Source: Parascedosporium putredinis (Eukaryota; Ascomycota; Sordariomycetes; Microascales; Microascaceae). Taken from it: a stretch of 64,000 nt of DNA. Where the stretch lies: positions 930,001 to 994,000 of the forward strand of contig CASHTG010000003.1 of assembly GCA_949357655.1 (NCBI GenBank), given 5' to 3'. Shown here piece after piece: positions 13,501 to 23,986 of this stretch. The notes below the pieces were generated by a model. That model saw only the letters and a program-made list of their open reading frames with translations. It had not been told where the DNA came from and made no database searches. Position 1 is the stretch's first letter, and each line of letters begins with the position of its first letter. Position numbers and translations under genes: made by a program.

Positions 13501-14748
13501 AAGGGTAGCATGGGATAGGAAGAGGAGGAGTTAAGGAGACAACGCGCGGGAAGAAGCTGATGCTCGGGGATCAAGCATACCCCCTTTTGTCTTCTAGCCT
13601 TGCCTGTAGCCATCACCGTGTGCTACATCACCGCATCGTAGGTACAGTATGCGCGCCATTCATGAAGTCACAATGGAGTTTCTCAGAGGATACCCAAGCC
13701 AAGCTAGGTAGGAAGCCAAGTGCTCCCACCAATAGACCTACTTCTATCGAGAGACGCGGATGCTCGTGAATTAACAGCAGGTCCTGAGCTCCTACTTGTT
13801 CGGATTATCAGGGCCAACTACACGCCCCCTCCCTTTTCCCACTCTCTTTCGCCTCCCGTCTCCTTTTCGGCTCGACTTCGATAGACCTCTCTCTTTTTCG
13901 CGGCCCTCCCCCTTTGCACAGGAATAAATCGGCTCTTGGTCTCGGTACCGTACCAGGGGCGGGAATGGGTAAAATCGAGGTACGCCTTGCTGTCAAGTCC
14001 GTCAGAGTTCCGGGTTCTTCAAACAAAGAAGGGGGTTTAAGACAGAAGGGGGAAAGAATACAGAGCATATCACAGCTTTGGTCTCCTTGCCTGTCCCTTT
14101 TTCCCTACGGGAATCTGAAGTTACGGATCTGCGCTCTATCACATCTCTCTGAGACCCGTCTACCCCCTTCTTTTCCCCCTTTATTGATCTTGTTCTCTTG
14201 TCTGGTTTTCAAAAAGAGATACACGCCCGTATATCGCACCCTCTCTTTAAAAGGTGCATCAAAAGTGTGTGTGTACTTCCGTTTCCCAGGAAAAGTGAAC
14301 AGGGAGAAGGGGCGGCAAGGAAAAGAGAGGAAAATAGACAAGGAGACAAATTGAGCGTACACGAGTCCGTCGCTGCGCCTAAACAGGCTGTAATATGGAC
14401 ATGTAGGGTATCATAACCGACCGCGGGAAAGGGGGTGTATCGAGTTCGATGTGGTCTCCCGGTGTCATGGTTGGTTTCCATTACATCCAATGTGTTTCTT
14501 TCTCACTCTCGCAAGCTGTCTCTCGTTCTCTCACTCATACGTACACCCTGTCTATTTTTCTCCTGTGTCGGCTGTTTTGCTTTATCCCGTGGCGTCCCTG
14601 ACATGAGATAGGAATCTCGCCAAGGCACAGCAGGGACGCAAGGATGGACGGTGATCAGGATGAAAAAGGAGTAAATAAAAGAAAGGGGAAAAACGACGGC
14701 GGGTTGGCAACCATTTCGCCTACCTGTCTTTTCCTTTCTTTGATCCCA

Positions 14749-14792
14749 GCGAGGAGGCTTTCCGAGCGAGGAGGCTTTCCGAGCGAGGAGGC
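14749..14792. repeat. 17-bp tandem repeat, about 2.6 copies
   Basis: The unit GCGAGGAGGCTTTCCGA occurs at 14749-14765 and 14766-14782, then a partial copy to 14792 runs into GCTCGCTCG. It is non-coding. Confidence 0.85.
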
Positions 14793-16294
14793 GCTCGCTC
14801 GCTTCCCCGCAACGCAAAGACTGGATCGGTTACCGACAGGGCCGCAAATGGGTTCAACGAAAAAAGGAAAAGAGCCGTATGTAAGGCTGTGGGGACCTCG
14901 TCACGATCTCGCTTGGGGAAGAGAGCTTGAAAAGGTGACGTAAACTTGAAAAAGATTTAAAAGAGGTCTATCGACGTCGGAAGAGGCAACGTAACGTGGC
15001 CCCGAAAAAGAATGCATTTCTTTTATTTTTTATTTTTTTATTTTTTGTTAACGAAAAAGAGAGCGAACAAACGGGATAGACGGCGTAAAGTGAGAGAGCG
15101 AAACTGGAAACAAACCTGTCACAAGGGTGCAATGATGTCCTCTGGATGATACTACCCACACGAACGTCGATCTGAACATGTTCGTCGGGACTGTTCACCA
15201 GTTTTTCACTGCACCAGGGTGGCCCGACGGGCGAGAAAGAGAGACGCGCACATAGGCATACACCTTACACATAAGTACACACACGCACGCTGATATACAC
15301 GCAGACATACATGTCCCATTCGGATGAGCTGATGGAGCTACCTTGATGCCGCATCACCTGTTCGTACGCCCGTGTTCCCACATGGGGAGATCTGTAAATC
15401 AGTCGTTATCTTCCGCCCCCTTGTATCAAAAACGCCATGTCGCCTGGCGAGAGCGCGTCCGGGTACTATGTTCGCCGTTTCCCTGTATACAATCTGGCGT
15501 TACGCCCCTTTTCCCTCTGAGCTGTCCCTTGCCTGTCCCTTGGGCTTGTTTTCGAGTTTTTCTTTTTTTCCTTTTTCCTTTTCCCCTTTCTTTTTCCGTC
15601 CCTACTCCTTCCTGGAGCCCCAACCTATGTCTCCCTGTCCCGGTCGAGGCCCAGACGGCACGGCGTACGAGCTCTCGACATACAGCAGAGGTCCTGTGGG
15701 TAAATATTGGCTGAAGTGAACGTGGCTATTAGCCGGGGCGGCGCTTTTATCCACACCACCCATTCGCCCCTCCTCAACCTGTCTATGGTGGCTCCCGCAT
15801 GCCCGGCCTACCCCCTTGTTTGGGATCTTTGTCGTGGAAAGTGTTTAGACTTTATTCCCAAGCCCCGATGTAACCCCGAAAAGGTTTCTTTTTCTTCCAT
15901 TTGGTGGATCCAGACGTGGGCCAATTCGACGAGCGAAACCCGGCCGCAAGGGTAGCATGAGGATCTGTACGTCCAACGGGGCCCGCACGACGCAAATCCG
16001 CCGACAAGACGTCCAAGGGGAGGGTCGGATTGAACGGGCAGGGGGCCGTCAAAAGGGTGGGTTGGCATACCCGGCTTGGTTTTGTAAGTCGGCTTTCTCG
16101 GGCTATTTCTTTTTCTTTTTTATAAGTTGTGTCTTAGAGAACAAAGGAAATGGCAAGAGTGTACCTTCTACGAAGATAACAGATAGCTTCGAGAAGGATG
16201 AGAAAATGGTCATAGATGATACAATGGATCCACGCAGAGGCGCGGGGAGCACACGCGGGTACTCTGCTAAGATGAGAGGAGGGAGAGAGTGTTT

Positions 16295-16352
16295 GAGAGA
16301 GTGAGTGAGCGAGAGAGAGAGAGAGAGTGAGTGAGTGAGTGAGTGAGTGAGA
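16295..16352. repeat. GA / GTGA microsatellite
   Basis: Mixed (GA)n and (GTGA)n simple repeat of about 58 bp in the gene-poor tract. Confidence 0.85.
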
Positions 16353-17466
16353 ATGAGAGGGTGTTGGGGCGCAAAGATCACACGCACGCGCACACCTCGT
16401 TCTGAACGGCAGCTTCTTCCCCATTCGAGCGTGGATTCCGCTACTCCGGGCGTCTCACATGGCCTCCATGTCGCCCTCTTGTCGAGCCTGTTCAGAAATT
16501 CCCCCAATGGAGTCGAGTGGGGCCAATCCAGTGCCGATCCGGGACCCCTTCTCGGCCGTGTCACTTGCGCCCTCGTTGCGAGAGGGGCCCGAGTCATCGA
16601 CAGAAAGAAGAAATCGCCAAGCGACGGCAAAAAAGAGGCTAGGGGGTAATCCTTTAAAAGAGTAAGGGGAAACGAGAGAGTCCGGGAAGAAGAGACGAAG
16701 CAAGGGCTCAAGGGTGCAAAAAGAGCTTGGGCCAAATTTTAGACCGACACGCGATTCCTTTCCATGCCCTGTGCCCTCTTTTCCTTTCCAGACGTGAGAA
16801 GCGAGTGTCAAACGGGGGCGCTTCTTCTCCCCTGTGCCTTGCACCCACTACCCGACCCGAGTTGAGCCGGTTCGGGCATCGAGGTGTAATTTTGGATGTA
16901 ATCTGCCGTGGTTGCCCCCGAACGGCTCCCGGCTGCTGGTGCGTGCTAGCAGCTGTCACAGAAAGACGTCCTAGCCCCGGCATTTGCACCTCGTCTCGGG
17001 ATGACACGCCCTAGCCTCGCCCCTCCCCTCCCCCTTCTTTTTTTTTCCCTTCTCCATCCCTTCGCCCCGTGTTTTGCGATTCTCGCTTGTCCTAGCGTGC
17101 AGAGGGATAAGGGATGAAGATCAGATCAGGTGAACTTCGGATGCTGAGTAGGACGGCACCGCGGAACAAAAGGAAGTCGAATTAGGGGGATTCACGGAGA
17201 GAAAGGGGGAGGACATAGGGAGAGAGTGGGAGAGAACAGATGGCGAGGGCGGCAGACGAACCCAAGGAGAGAGAGTATGGAAACCTAAGCTCCAAGGGAG
17301 GGGAAAACGGCGAGTAGAAGGAAGCCGAGCTACATCGGACGATGGCGTGAAAAGAGCTCGGGAGAGACAGACGAAAAGCGAGGGGGCGCAGCCTCCTTTC
17401 TCGCTCCCCTCCCCTTCAACTCGCTTCCGCCGCGAGGGTTCGTTTGAGCGCTAGGCTGAGGACGCA

Positions 17467-19851
17467 TCATCGCTTAGCCTTCCACCGATCAATGACATCC
17501 GCCACCTTCTTGTGGCCCTTTGCCTCGCGATGCCTGCCGGCGTCCCCTGCCTATACCTCGAGCCGACGCGAAAGTCCTCGAGCGAGTCGTACACGACGTT
17601 GGCGTGGAGAGACCTGGCACCGGCTTGTAGCAGGACCTTGGCCGACGCTATCCGCCCGTGGCTGCCCGCGTGGTGGAGAGCCGTGGCTCCGTAGTGGTCC
17701 CTGTGGTTGACGTTGATGCCCAGCTCCAGCAGATACTTGAGCATGGGGACGTTGGCCGTCGCGACGAAGAGGACCGTCTCTCCAGCAAGCGACCTCGCTT
17801 GCGTGCTCGCGCCGCTCCTGACGAGCGTCTTGACCGTCGGAAGATTGCCCGCTCGCACAGCCGAAAAGAGCGGCGTGTAGCCTGGCCAGACCGTGGACTC
17901 TAGGTTGGCGCCCGAGTCCGCCATGAGCCGGAGGATGTCGTTGAGGCCGTACTCGGCGGCGACGTGGAACGGCGTGGTCTCGTGCCCGTCGTCGTCTATG
18001 AGCAGCGCTGTCGTGTCCGCGCCTGCGTTGATGAGGGTCTGCGTGATTGCCTTGTTGCAGGCCTCCACGGCGATGGAGAGCATCGTCTCCTTGGGATTGA
18101 TGCGGTGGTTGAGGTCCGCGCCGACGTCGATGAGGAAGTCGATTGTCTCTTTATTCCGAAGCTTCACGGCTATCCAAAGGGTGTCTCGCGGTCCGTTGTC
18201 TCTGGGTCGATCTCGGACCCGGCAGCCACGAGCTGGCGGAGCATGTCGACCCTGTTCCTCAGAGCTGCCATGTGGATGGGGCGATACCCTCGCGCCCCTC
18301 CACGTTGACGGAGGCTTCAAGAGATAGGAGCTGATTCGTTAGTGCAACGTGTTCGGCCGAGATGGCGGAGAGCAGCGGAAAATTCCCGTTCCCGCTGCGT
18401 TTGTTGATATCTGCGCCGGCGTTGATCAAGCTATGGGCGATATCGAAGCAGGCCATGGTGATGGCGAATGTTAGCGGCGTATGGTCGTGGTATTCCTCCT
18501 CCAAGTTGGCCTCCCACTCTACGAGTAAATCGCACAATGCCTGGTCGCGCTCTTGGATCGCGAGATGTAAGATTGGTTTTTCGCCGGGGAGCTTGGTCTC
18601 CAGGTCCGAACCGTACTCGAGAAGTTGCCTTGCCGAGGTATATCGACTCTTGGAGACTGCCGTTGCTAGGGGAGTGAAGCCTTGCTTGTCTCTTGCATTC
18701 ACATCCGCCCCGGCAAGTATGAGGGTCCCGATGGTATCATCCTCTCGGTTTAGCAAAGCGGCAAGGTGAAGTACCGAGGAGCCGCTGTCGTCCGTCGCGT
18801 CGATTTTTGCTCCCAACTCGAGCACCAAGGAAACAAACTTGCCCGAAAAGCCGCGTACAAGGGCCTTGTTCAAGGCTGATCGCCCATGGTCGTCGTCGTC
18901 TGGCGTATTCACGCTGGCACCCGCAGTCGCCAACGTCGAGGCCATGTCTTCGTCTCCGAGGTTGATGGCGCGGTGCAGGGGCAGGAGAGGAGAGCCAGCC
19001 CGGCGCAGGTTGGGGTCTGCTCCTTGCTGAAGTAGTTCCGCCACGGCTGGACATTTCTTCTTGTCAATGGCGAGGTGAAGAAGCTGGCAGAGCTGCCGCT
19101 CTCGCCGAGATACAAGAGAAAGGGCTTTGCTGGAGGCTCGGGTGGGGGCCGGGTGCCTGCAGTAGACCCGAAGTGGCTCTCGAGATCCCGTTTTATGAGG
19201 GATAAGGCCGACATACCCTTGACACTAATGGCAGTGGTGTCCTTATCACTAAGCAGAAGGGCAAAGTTAGTTAACACTGACCATCGAGGCAAGGGGAGGG
19301 AGAAGCGAAAAGCGCTCTCCTAGGGGTACATGCGTTATCGAATGATGCAACAAAGAATTTAGCGATGTCCCAATCGCCTTGAGGCTACCTAGCGCTTTCT
19401 TGATAGCGTCCTCGTTGTAGATAATGACAAGCTGGCTGTCGTCCGCTTCGGAATAGGGGATACGGTCAATCAAGCTTTGGAGCTGAGACAACAAATTCGA
19501 CAGAGGCCACACCAGCTCCTCGATCCCGGGCACGGCGTGGGGCAGGCGGCCGGCCTGCGCAACACTGTCGGCAATCAGACTACACTCTCTCGACACGGCG
19601 GCTAGCGTTACGGGCGCGGAATTGAGCGTGGCGGCGAGCGTCTTCACGCTTCGGGCGATGGCCTGCGCCTTGGTCTCCAGCTTGGCAAAGCCTCTGGGTG
19701 GCGGCGCCGGCGCCGGAGGCCCGAGGATTCCTAGACCACCATGGCGAGGCGACGAGACCGAGGCGTCGTCGCTCATGGACATGACGCTCATCGCGGGCAG
19801 GTGAACAATGGCGAGGCTTTCAAACAGAGCCGAAGGGGGAATGGCTTCCAA
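17467..19851 (-). CDS. Ankyrin-repeat protein with fungal N-terminal helical domain (frameshifted)
   Basis: Probable cytosolic protein-interaction protein; its partner is unknown. The first ~190 residues (19851 to about 19282) form a helical region beginning with an 'MSVMSMSDDASVSS' tract, of the kind that precedes ankyrin or NACHT modules in fungi. The rest is a long array of at least ten ankyrin repeats, with motifs such as SVLHLAALLNREDD, GFTPLATAVSKSRY, GNFPLLSAI, TPFHVAAEYG and GATALHHAGSHGR. The array is split over three frames, and joining them needs single-base corrections near 19060, 18275, 18180 and 17500. The last one gives a KVADVIDRWKAKR C-terminus and a TGA at 17469-17467. The join near 19250-19335 is either a short intron (branch TAACTAAC, acceptor CTTAG) or another indel; I cannot tell which. 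About 790 residues in total. No NACHT or P-loop was seen. Ankyrin identity is certain, function unknown. Confidence 0.8.
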
Positions 19852-20582
19852 TACAAAAGAGGGCCTCCTCGTACATTGAGGAATTACGTGCCGGCCCGTC
19901 TGGTTGATATTTTCTGAAGAAGACGAACGGAAGGGGGATAAGGGGGAAAAGCAAGGAAAGGGAAGAGAGAGAAGGCTAGCGAGCTTGTTTGTCTATTCTA
20001 CAAGTATTAAGATAGCCGCCTCCTCGCTTTCCCTCCCCCAATAATCTGTGCAATGGAGAGAGACTTGCGCCGCGGCGCGCCCCAGCGCCCAGCTTTTTGC
20101 AGATTTTGGGGGTGTGAGGTCGGACATCTCCACCCAAAATAGCTCGACTATTGAGGAGAGAAAGCCCGTGTGGCGCCAGAGGTGACAGCGAGTGGGCAGG
20201 GTGCCGGTGGGTAGATAGGCCAATGATAGCGAGTTTCGGTGGGCGAGGTTATGCCTGAAGGAGGAACGAGCGTAGGAGTAGCGTCATCCTCCGGCTGTGA
20301 CCCAGGGCAAAATGGCCCACCGTTCATAACGACTATGCAGTAGAATCAAGGGCGCTTTCCCTCTTGCCCCTTGGCTTGTGAAATATACCGTCGCCGGTTT
20401 ATCCAAGGGTGTAGCGTTAAGCCTGATGCGTTCTGGCTCGAAAAGGGATGAGCCTCCGGACTACTCGGGTAGCGGGTACAAACTTTTAGAGAAGAGAACA
20501 AAAAAAAAAAACGAAAGCCAAAAGTACGAGGAGCGCGAAATACCGAAGGCAGGTGTGAACATCATGTTCTTGGTGATCAGCC
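19852..20582. other. Intergenic, nothing recognised
   Basis: This is the upstream region of the ankyrin gene and the downstream region of the small unknown gene. There are A/G-rich stretches just above the ankyrin start. I see no coding signal or repeat. Confidence 0.5.
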
Positions 20583-21079
20583 GCTAACGCCGCCAAATAA
20601 AGCTGGTGGCGTTCGGCGAAGTTCTGTCCCTGGCAAGAGGCTCGCCGAACTCGATGCAGCGACCTTCCAACGCTGCTTCGCTTGTGCTGTCTCCGAGCAT
20701 CTGGCTGTTGCAGAAGGTGACCACCTTGAGCCGAACAGAATCGATAGAACATGGAAGGCTCGTTCACAAAGGTCTGCAAGAGAGACGTCAGTGCGTCGAC
20801 CGGTCCAGAAAACAGCCCCTCAAGCGCAACCGGGATGGTGGTTTGGGGCGGGCTTAGCGTCCGGTGGGTGATCTGAGCTTTCTGAAAGAAGACGTCGTTC
20901 GGGGTTTTGACTCCTTCGTTGGCCAGGGCAATGACAAGGGACCCTGATCCTTTGGTTGGTGCCTTGCATCTTCTTTAGGAAGTTCCTCGAGATTGATTGA
21001 CCAACTCGCAATCGTACCCCTGGAAGGATGGCCCTAGCCAAGAATCTCGGGGATCAGTCACATTAGTTGTGGTGGGCAT
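20583..21079 (-). CDS. Small protein of unknown function (about 166 aa, frameshifted)
   Basis: I do not recognise the family. An ATG at 21079 opens MPTTTNVTDPRDSWLGPSFQ. A coherent coding trace continues through GSLVIALANEGVKTPNDVFF, PVALEGLFSGPVDALTSLLQ, RLKVVTFCNSQMLGDSTSEA and CIEFGEPLARDRTSPN to TAG at 20585-20583. As written there is an in-frame TAA at 20977-20975. Single-base corrections at short C or G runs near 20980 and 20950 would bypass it, and a further one is needed near 20745. Codon use and length point to a real small beta-rich-looking protein rather than noise. The alternative is a decayed pseudogene. No signal peptide was seen. Confidence 0.5.
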
Positions 21080-22179
21080 CCAGGCTGCTAGGCACGGGGA
21101 GACTTCGAGGATGAATTTTCGCAGTGCATAATAGTATTATTTTGTTGGATCTAGGAGAGTGAGCAATAGCGTACACTACCTCAGTACACCTCAGCGGCTC
21201 ACTGCACTAGAAAGATTGATGGCAGCTTTTGTGATCTGGCGCGCTTGCTGCAGCATGCGTGTTCCTGCGTGCGACTCCACATGGACCAGCAGGGGCAAAG
21301 TCTCATCGACGACATCAGGAATGAGAAGAGGACCGAGGACGAGCCTCTTCGCATCGCGAGCGTAGACATACATACTTCGTACGAAGTATTTACTCCTGCA
21401 TGGCCGATGGATCAACCCTTGTACATCTGCTGCAGAATCTCTCCGCGCTCGGGGAACGAAGCGTGGAAGGGGAAACTGGCATCAATGATCCATTAATCCA
21501 TGGCTGGATGGACCCATTGATTACCCAAAGCCCTCCGTTTTGGTGGTTAGTGGGGATTAGTTTCTTTGCTTCTTTGGCCTCCCCAAACTTATCAAAGCTC
21601 ATTGTTGGCAGAATCAAAGATCGGCGCTGGATGTGCTCTTGGCCAAAGTTGTGGGTCAACTTAATGTTACATAAGCACGATCCCCTGTGCTCGCCTCAGA
21701 CCACCACCAAAGTGTTGTTGCGTGGTTAGCGAATGCTTGATTCGCTTTCGGTGCGGACCGGTGAAAAAGCACTGACGGGCGTGAACGAATGACTGCATGG
21801 TCTGCGTACTTCGTACTTCGTACAGCATAGTTGAGCACCCCACCCCAGCTCTGCCTGGCTGCAGTCATCGAATTCTCTCCATGAACGAAGCCAACCAACA
21901 TTTACATTTGGATGCTTTTTTCTTTGCAATCTTCATTAGCTGAGCCCCACCACCCTCTCTCACTTATATCACAGCTAAGAAAAAGATCGTCTCGTGCGAG
22001 AGAGTTTCGCTCCACCGTTTGCAGATCTTGAATTGTTCGTAGGTCAGCGCAAGCTGGCCCCTAAAAGCAGTGTGGCGTGGTCACTCTGGTCTTCCACCAA
22101 GCCGGCTCACGGAGCTGACGCTGCGACGTCTTCCTCACCCTCGGCGCCCCAGCCTCCCCAACAGCCCGCCTTCTCCAAG
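21080..22179. other. Intergenic / promoter of Cid2-like gene, with palindromes
   Basis: Divergent upstream region between the small minus-strand gene and the plus-strand Cid2-like gene. It holds the 18-bp palindrome at 21372-21389 and a related GTACTTC tandem near 21809-21826. A minus-strand open frame at 21191-21415 has a weak coding look (GPLLIPDVVDETLPLLVHVE), but its start lies inside the palindrome and I cannot assign it. Confidence 0.45.
21372..21389. repeat. 18-bp perfect palindrome ATACTTCGTACGAAGTAT
   Basis: Perfectly self-complementary. Related sequences recur at 7118-7136 and 21809-21826 (GTACTTCGTACTTCGTAC), and a looser match lies near 33920. It may be a dispersed small palindromic element or a binding site. 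Confidence 0.75.
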
Positions 22180-22880
22180 ATGCGCGAGCAAGACATCCCT
22201 CGATTGAGCCCCCAGCTCTGCTTTTCCTCTTCCACCCTGCGTGGTAAGTCCTTCCAACCCCCGCCCGCGCCCCGCGGAGGCCAAGATCTCGGACAAGCCA
22301 GCAATGTCTATGCGAAGGACCCCCAAACCCCAACATGGTGTCCCAACAGTGCTAATAGGCTTTCGGTAAAGATTTCTTGCGGTTATCTAGATCTTCGCTC
22401 GATGATTCCATATCCCAACAGCTCAATGCCCTCGTCCGACCGTCCCGCCGCGGCTTCGATCCTCATTCCACTGACCAGCTCGGGCCAAGGTCCTTGAACC
22501 ATACGATTGAGCCAGGTTCATGCGTGTCCTTCAAGGAACACATCCTTTTCCCGACCTGGCAGGCCCGGAGCGAGGTTCTAAACTACTGCGCAATCGTTGC
22601 CACTAGCCCGGACCCCAACGACCCGGATACGGCGCTCCGCGAGGCAGAGTCGGAAAAGGATAAGCAAAGGATTGTCGATGAGCGCCTAGATCCGTACTCC
22701 GGTCGGTTCTTTCCTCGAGAGCCTCGCACCGAGCTACTGGCGGCCCTACTCCGACAGGAAAGGTCTGTGGAGAACATCGTGCGTCTGAGGACATGGAGCA
22801 CGATACAGGAACGCTGTGGAGAACCTCCTGGGAGCTGGGAGGTGGCCTTTGAGGCCTGGTCCAAGGGTAGAAAAGGCTAG
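22180..22880 (+). CDS. Caffeine-induced death protein 2 (Cid2) family protein
   Basis: Homologue of the fungal Cid2 family, named from a fission-yeast caffeine-sensitivity gene; the biochemical role is not established. Two exons, 22180-22243 and 22372-22880, are joined by a 128-nt intron (GTAAGT...AAAG). The splice restores TLRDFLRLSRSSLDDSI, a family hallmark. Later conserved blocks are EHILFPTWQARSEVLNYCA, ATSPDPNDPD, ERLDPYSGRFFPREPRTE and the C-terminal RTWSTIQERCG...SWEVAFEAW. The product is 190 residues, the usual size. The frame is open upstream to about 21994, but the ATG at 22180 begins the conserved N-terminus (PRLSPQLCF), so I chose it. This is one of the few genes here with no frameshift. 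Confidence 0.85.
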
Positions 22881-23986
22881 CTGCCCAATTCGGCCCAGTC
22901 TAGCAGGGGAGAGAGGAGGTTGATCACCCTGTCGAGTAATAACTGCCTCTCGATTTGGCCCGTGTGGCATATTGATATATAGGGGTAGGCGATCATGATG
23001 ATATGAATATTTTGTATACTAGACTTGTAAACCATCCCAACTATTAGAATCCACTTTTCATAAGATTAAGTCAGACAAGAAACTGCAAAATTGCCATAAT
23101 ACGAGCTTGGTTAGATTTAATCATTATGATTTGAGGCTCGGTATTCCCTGTACTACTTCAGCCTTGGCCATCAAGCTCCAAGTATTATGCTCCGAGCATG
23201 AGTGGAAAGTCCGTGACGTGATGTGGCATCAGTCACTGGAGTCCAATGCTAGTAAATGGCACGGTGGAGGTGTAATATTAGCACCCATCAACACCTACAA
23301 GGCTGTCCCGACCGTGCGTCGCCCAAGTAATTTTGCCGATTACGGTAATAATAGCGGTGCGAATTCTCCCGGCATTTGCGTTGCCATTGGTGTAGGTTTG
23401 CCGATCCACCCACCCACACCTGTTCCTCCATCTTCTCTCTGTGTCTTGGCCCGCCACAGCCTCGAGAGCAGCTCCTCGTAGAAATTCACCCCCGAAAAAC
23501 CCAGCATATTCTCTCGGAGCCTCCTCCACCTCCTCTCACCCTCGCCCTCGCCCACACCTCTCCCCTAACCCGTGCACTCCGCCGGATCTACTCCCCATCG
23601 ACACCTTCCGGGTCCTACAGGCGCCAATCCCTCCCGAAGTGAGTCTTTTCCCCCTTCCTTCCCCGCCCCCCTTGCTTATCTCGCCTGCATCACCAATGAT
23701 TGCCTAGCCCGCCAACCCCTCCGTGGATGGATTTTGATGTCGCGTGCTCCCATCTGGTCGCAATGCGCATGCAGAAACGTTGGCAAAAGGCGAATGATGA
23801 TTTCCTTTGGACAGAGGGGCGCCGATAGCTGTTTAGAGGCACATTGTCAAAAGGGCTTCGTGAGCTAACAATTCTTGCACGACAGAGGCCGAGTCCCTCG
23901 CCAAACTCCCGGCAGCATCCCCTCCCTCGGGACCGATTCCTAAAAGCCCTTGCAGGCCTCGAGATACCTCCCACAAACCGACCGCA
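22881..23986. other. Intergenic / 5' leader of naa15
   Basis: 3' flank of the Cid2-like gene and C/T-rich leader (about 23,390-23,700) of the Naa15 gene. No gene was recognised. Confidence 0.5.

Larger units (their letters stand above)
964..17466. other. Gene-poor tract of about 16.5 kb, polypyrimidine- and GA-rich, no supported gene
   Basis: I found no reading frame here with recognisable protein similarity or sustained coding character on either strand, even allowing for the frameshifts seen elsewhere. The tract contains long C/T-rich stretches (about 9.8-12.0 kb and 15.5-15.6 kb), A/G-rich stretches, poly-T runs, CA/CT and GA microsatellites and many short spurious ORFs. It lies upstream of the Zn2Cys6 gene, which is transcribed leftward, and downstream of the ankyrin gene. 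It could be an extended promoter, a long spliced 5' leader of the regulator, or non-coding RNA. That is inference; the sequence alone does not decide. Confidence 0.5.

Noticed and set aside
1..17466. Repeat-induced point mutation (RIP) or a degraded transposon
   Set aside because: No long A/T-rich, TpA-enriched block, terminal repeats or transposase and reverse-transcriptase motifs were seen.
19249..19281. 33-nt intron GTCAGT...CTTAG in the ankyrin gene
   Set aside because: Too short for a fungal intron despite a good branch site. A longer intron from a GTACCC donor near 19332 or an indel is more likely.
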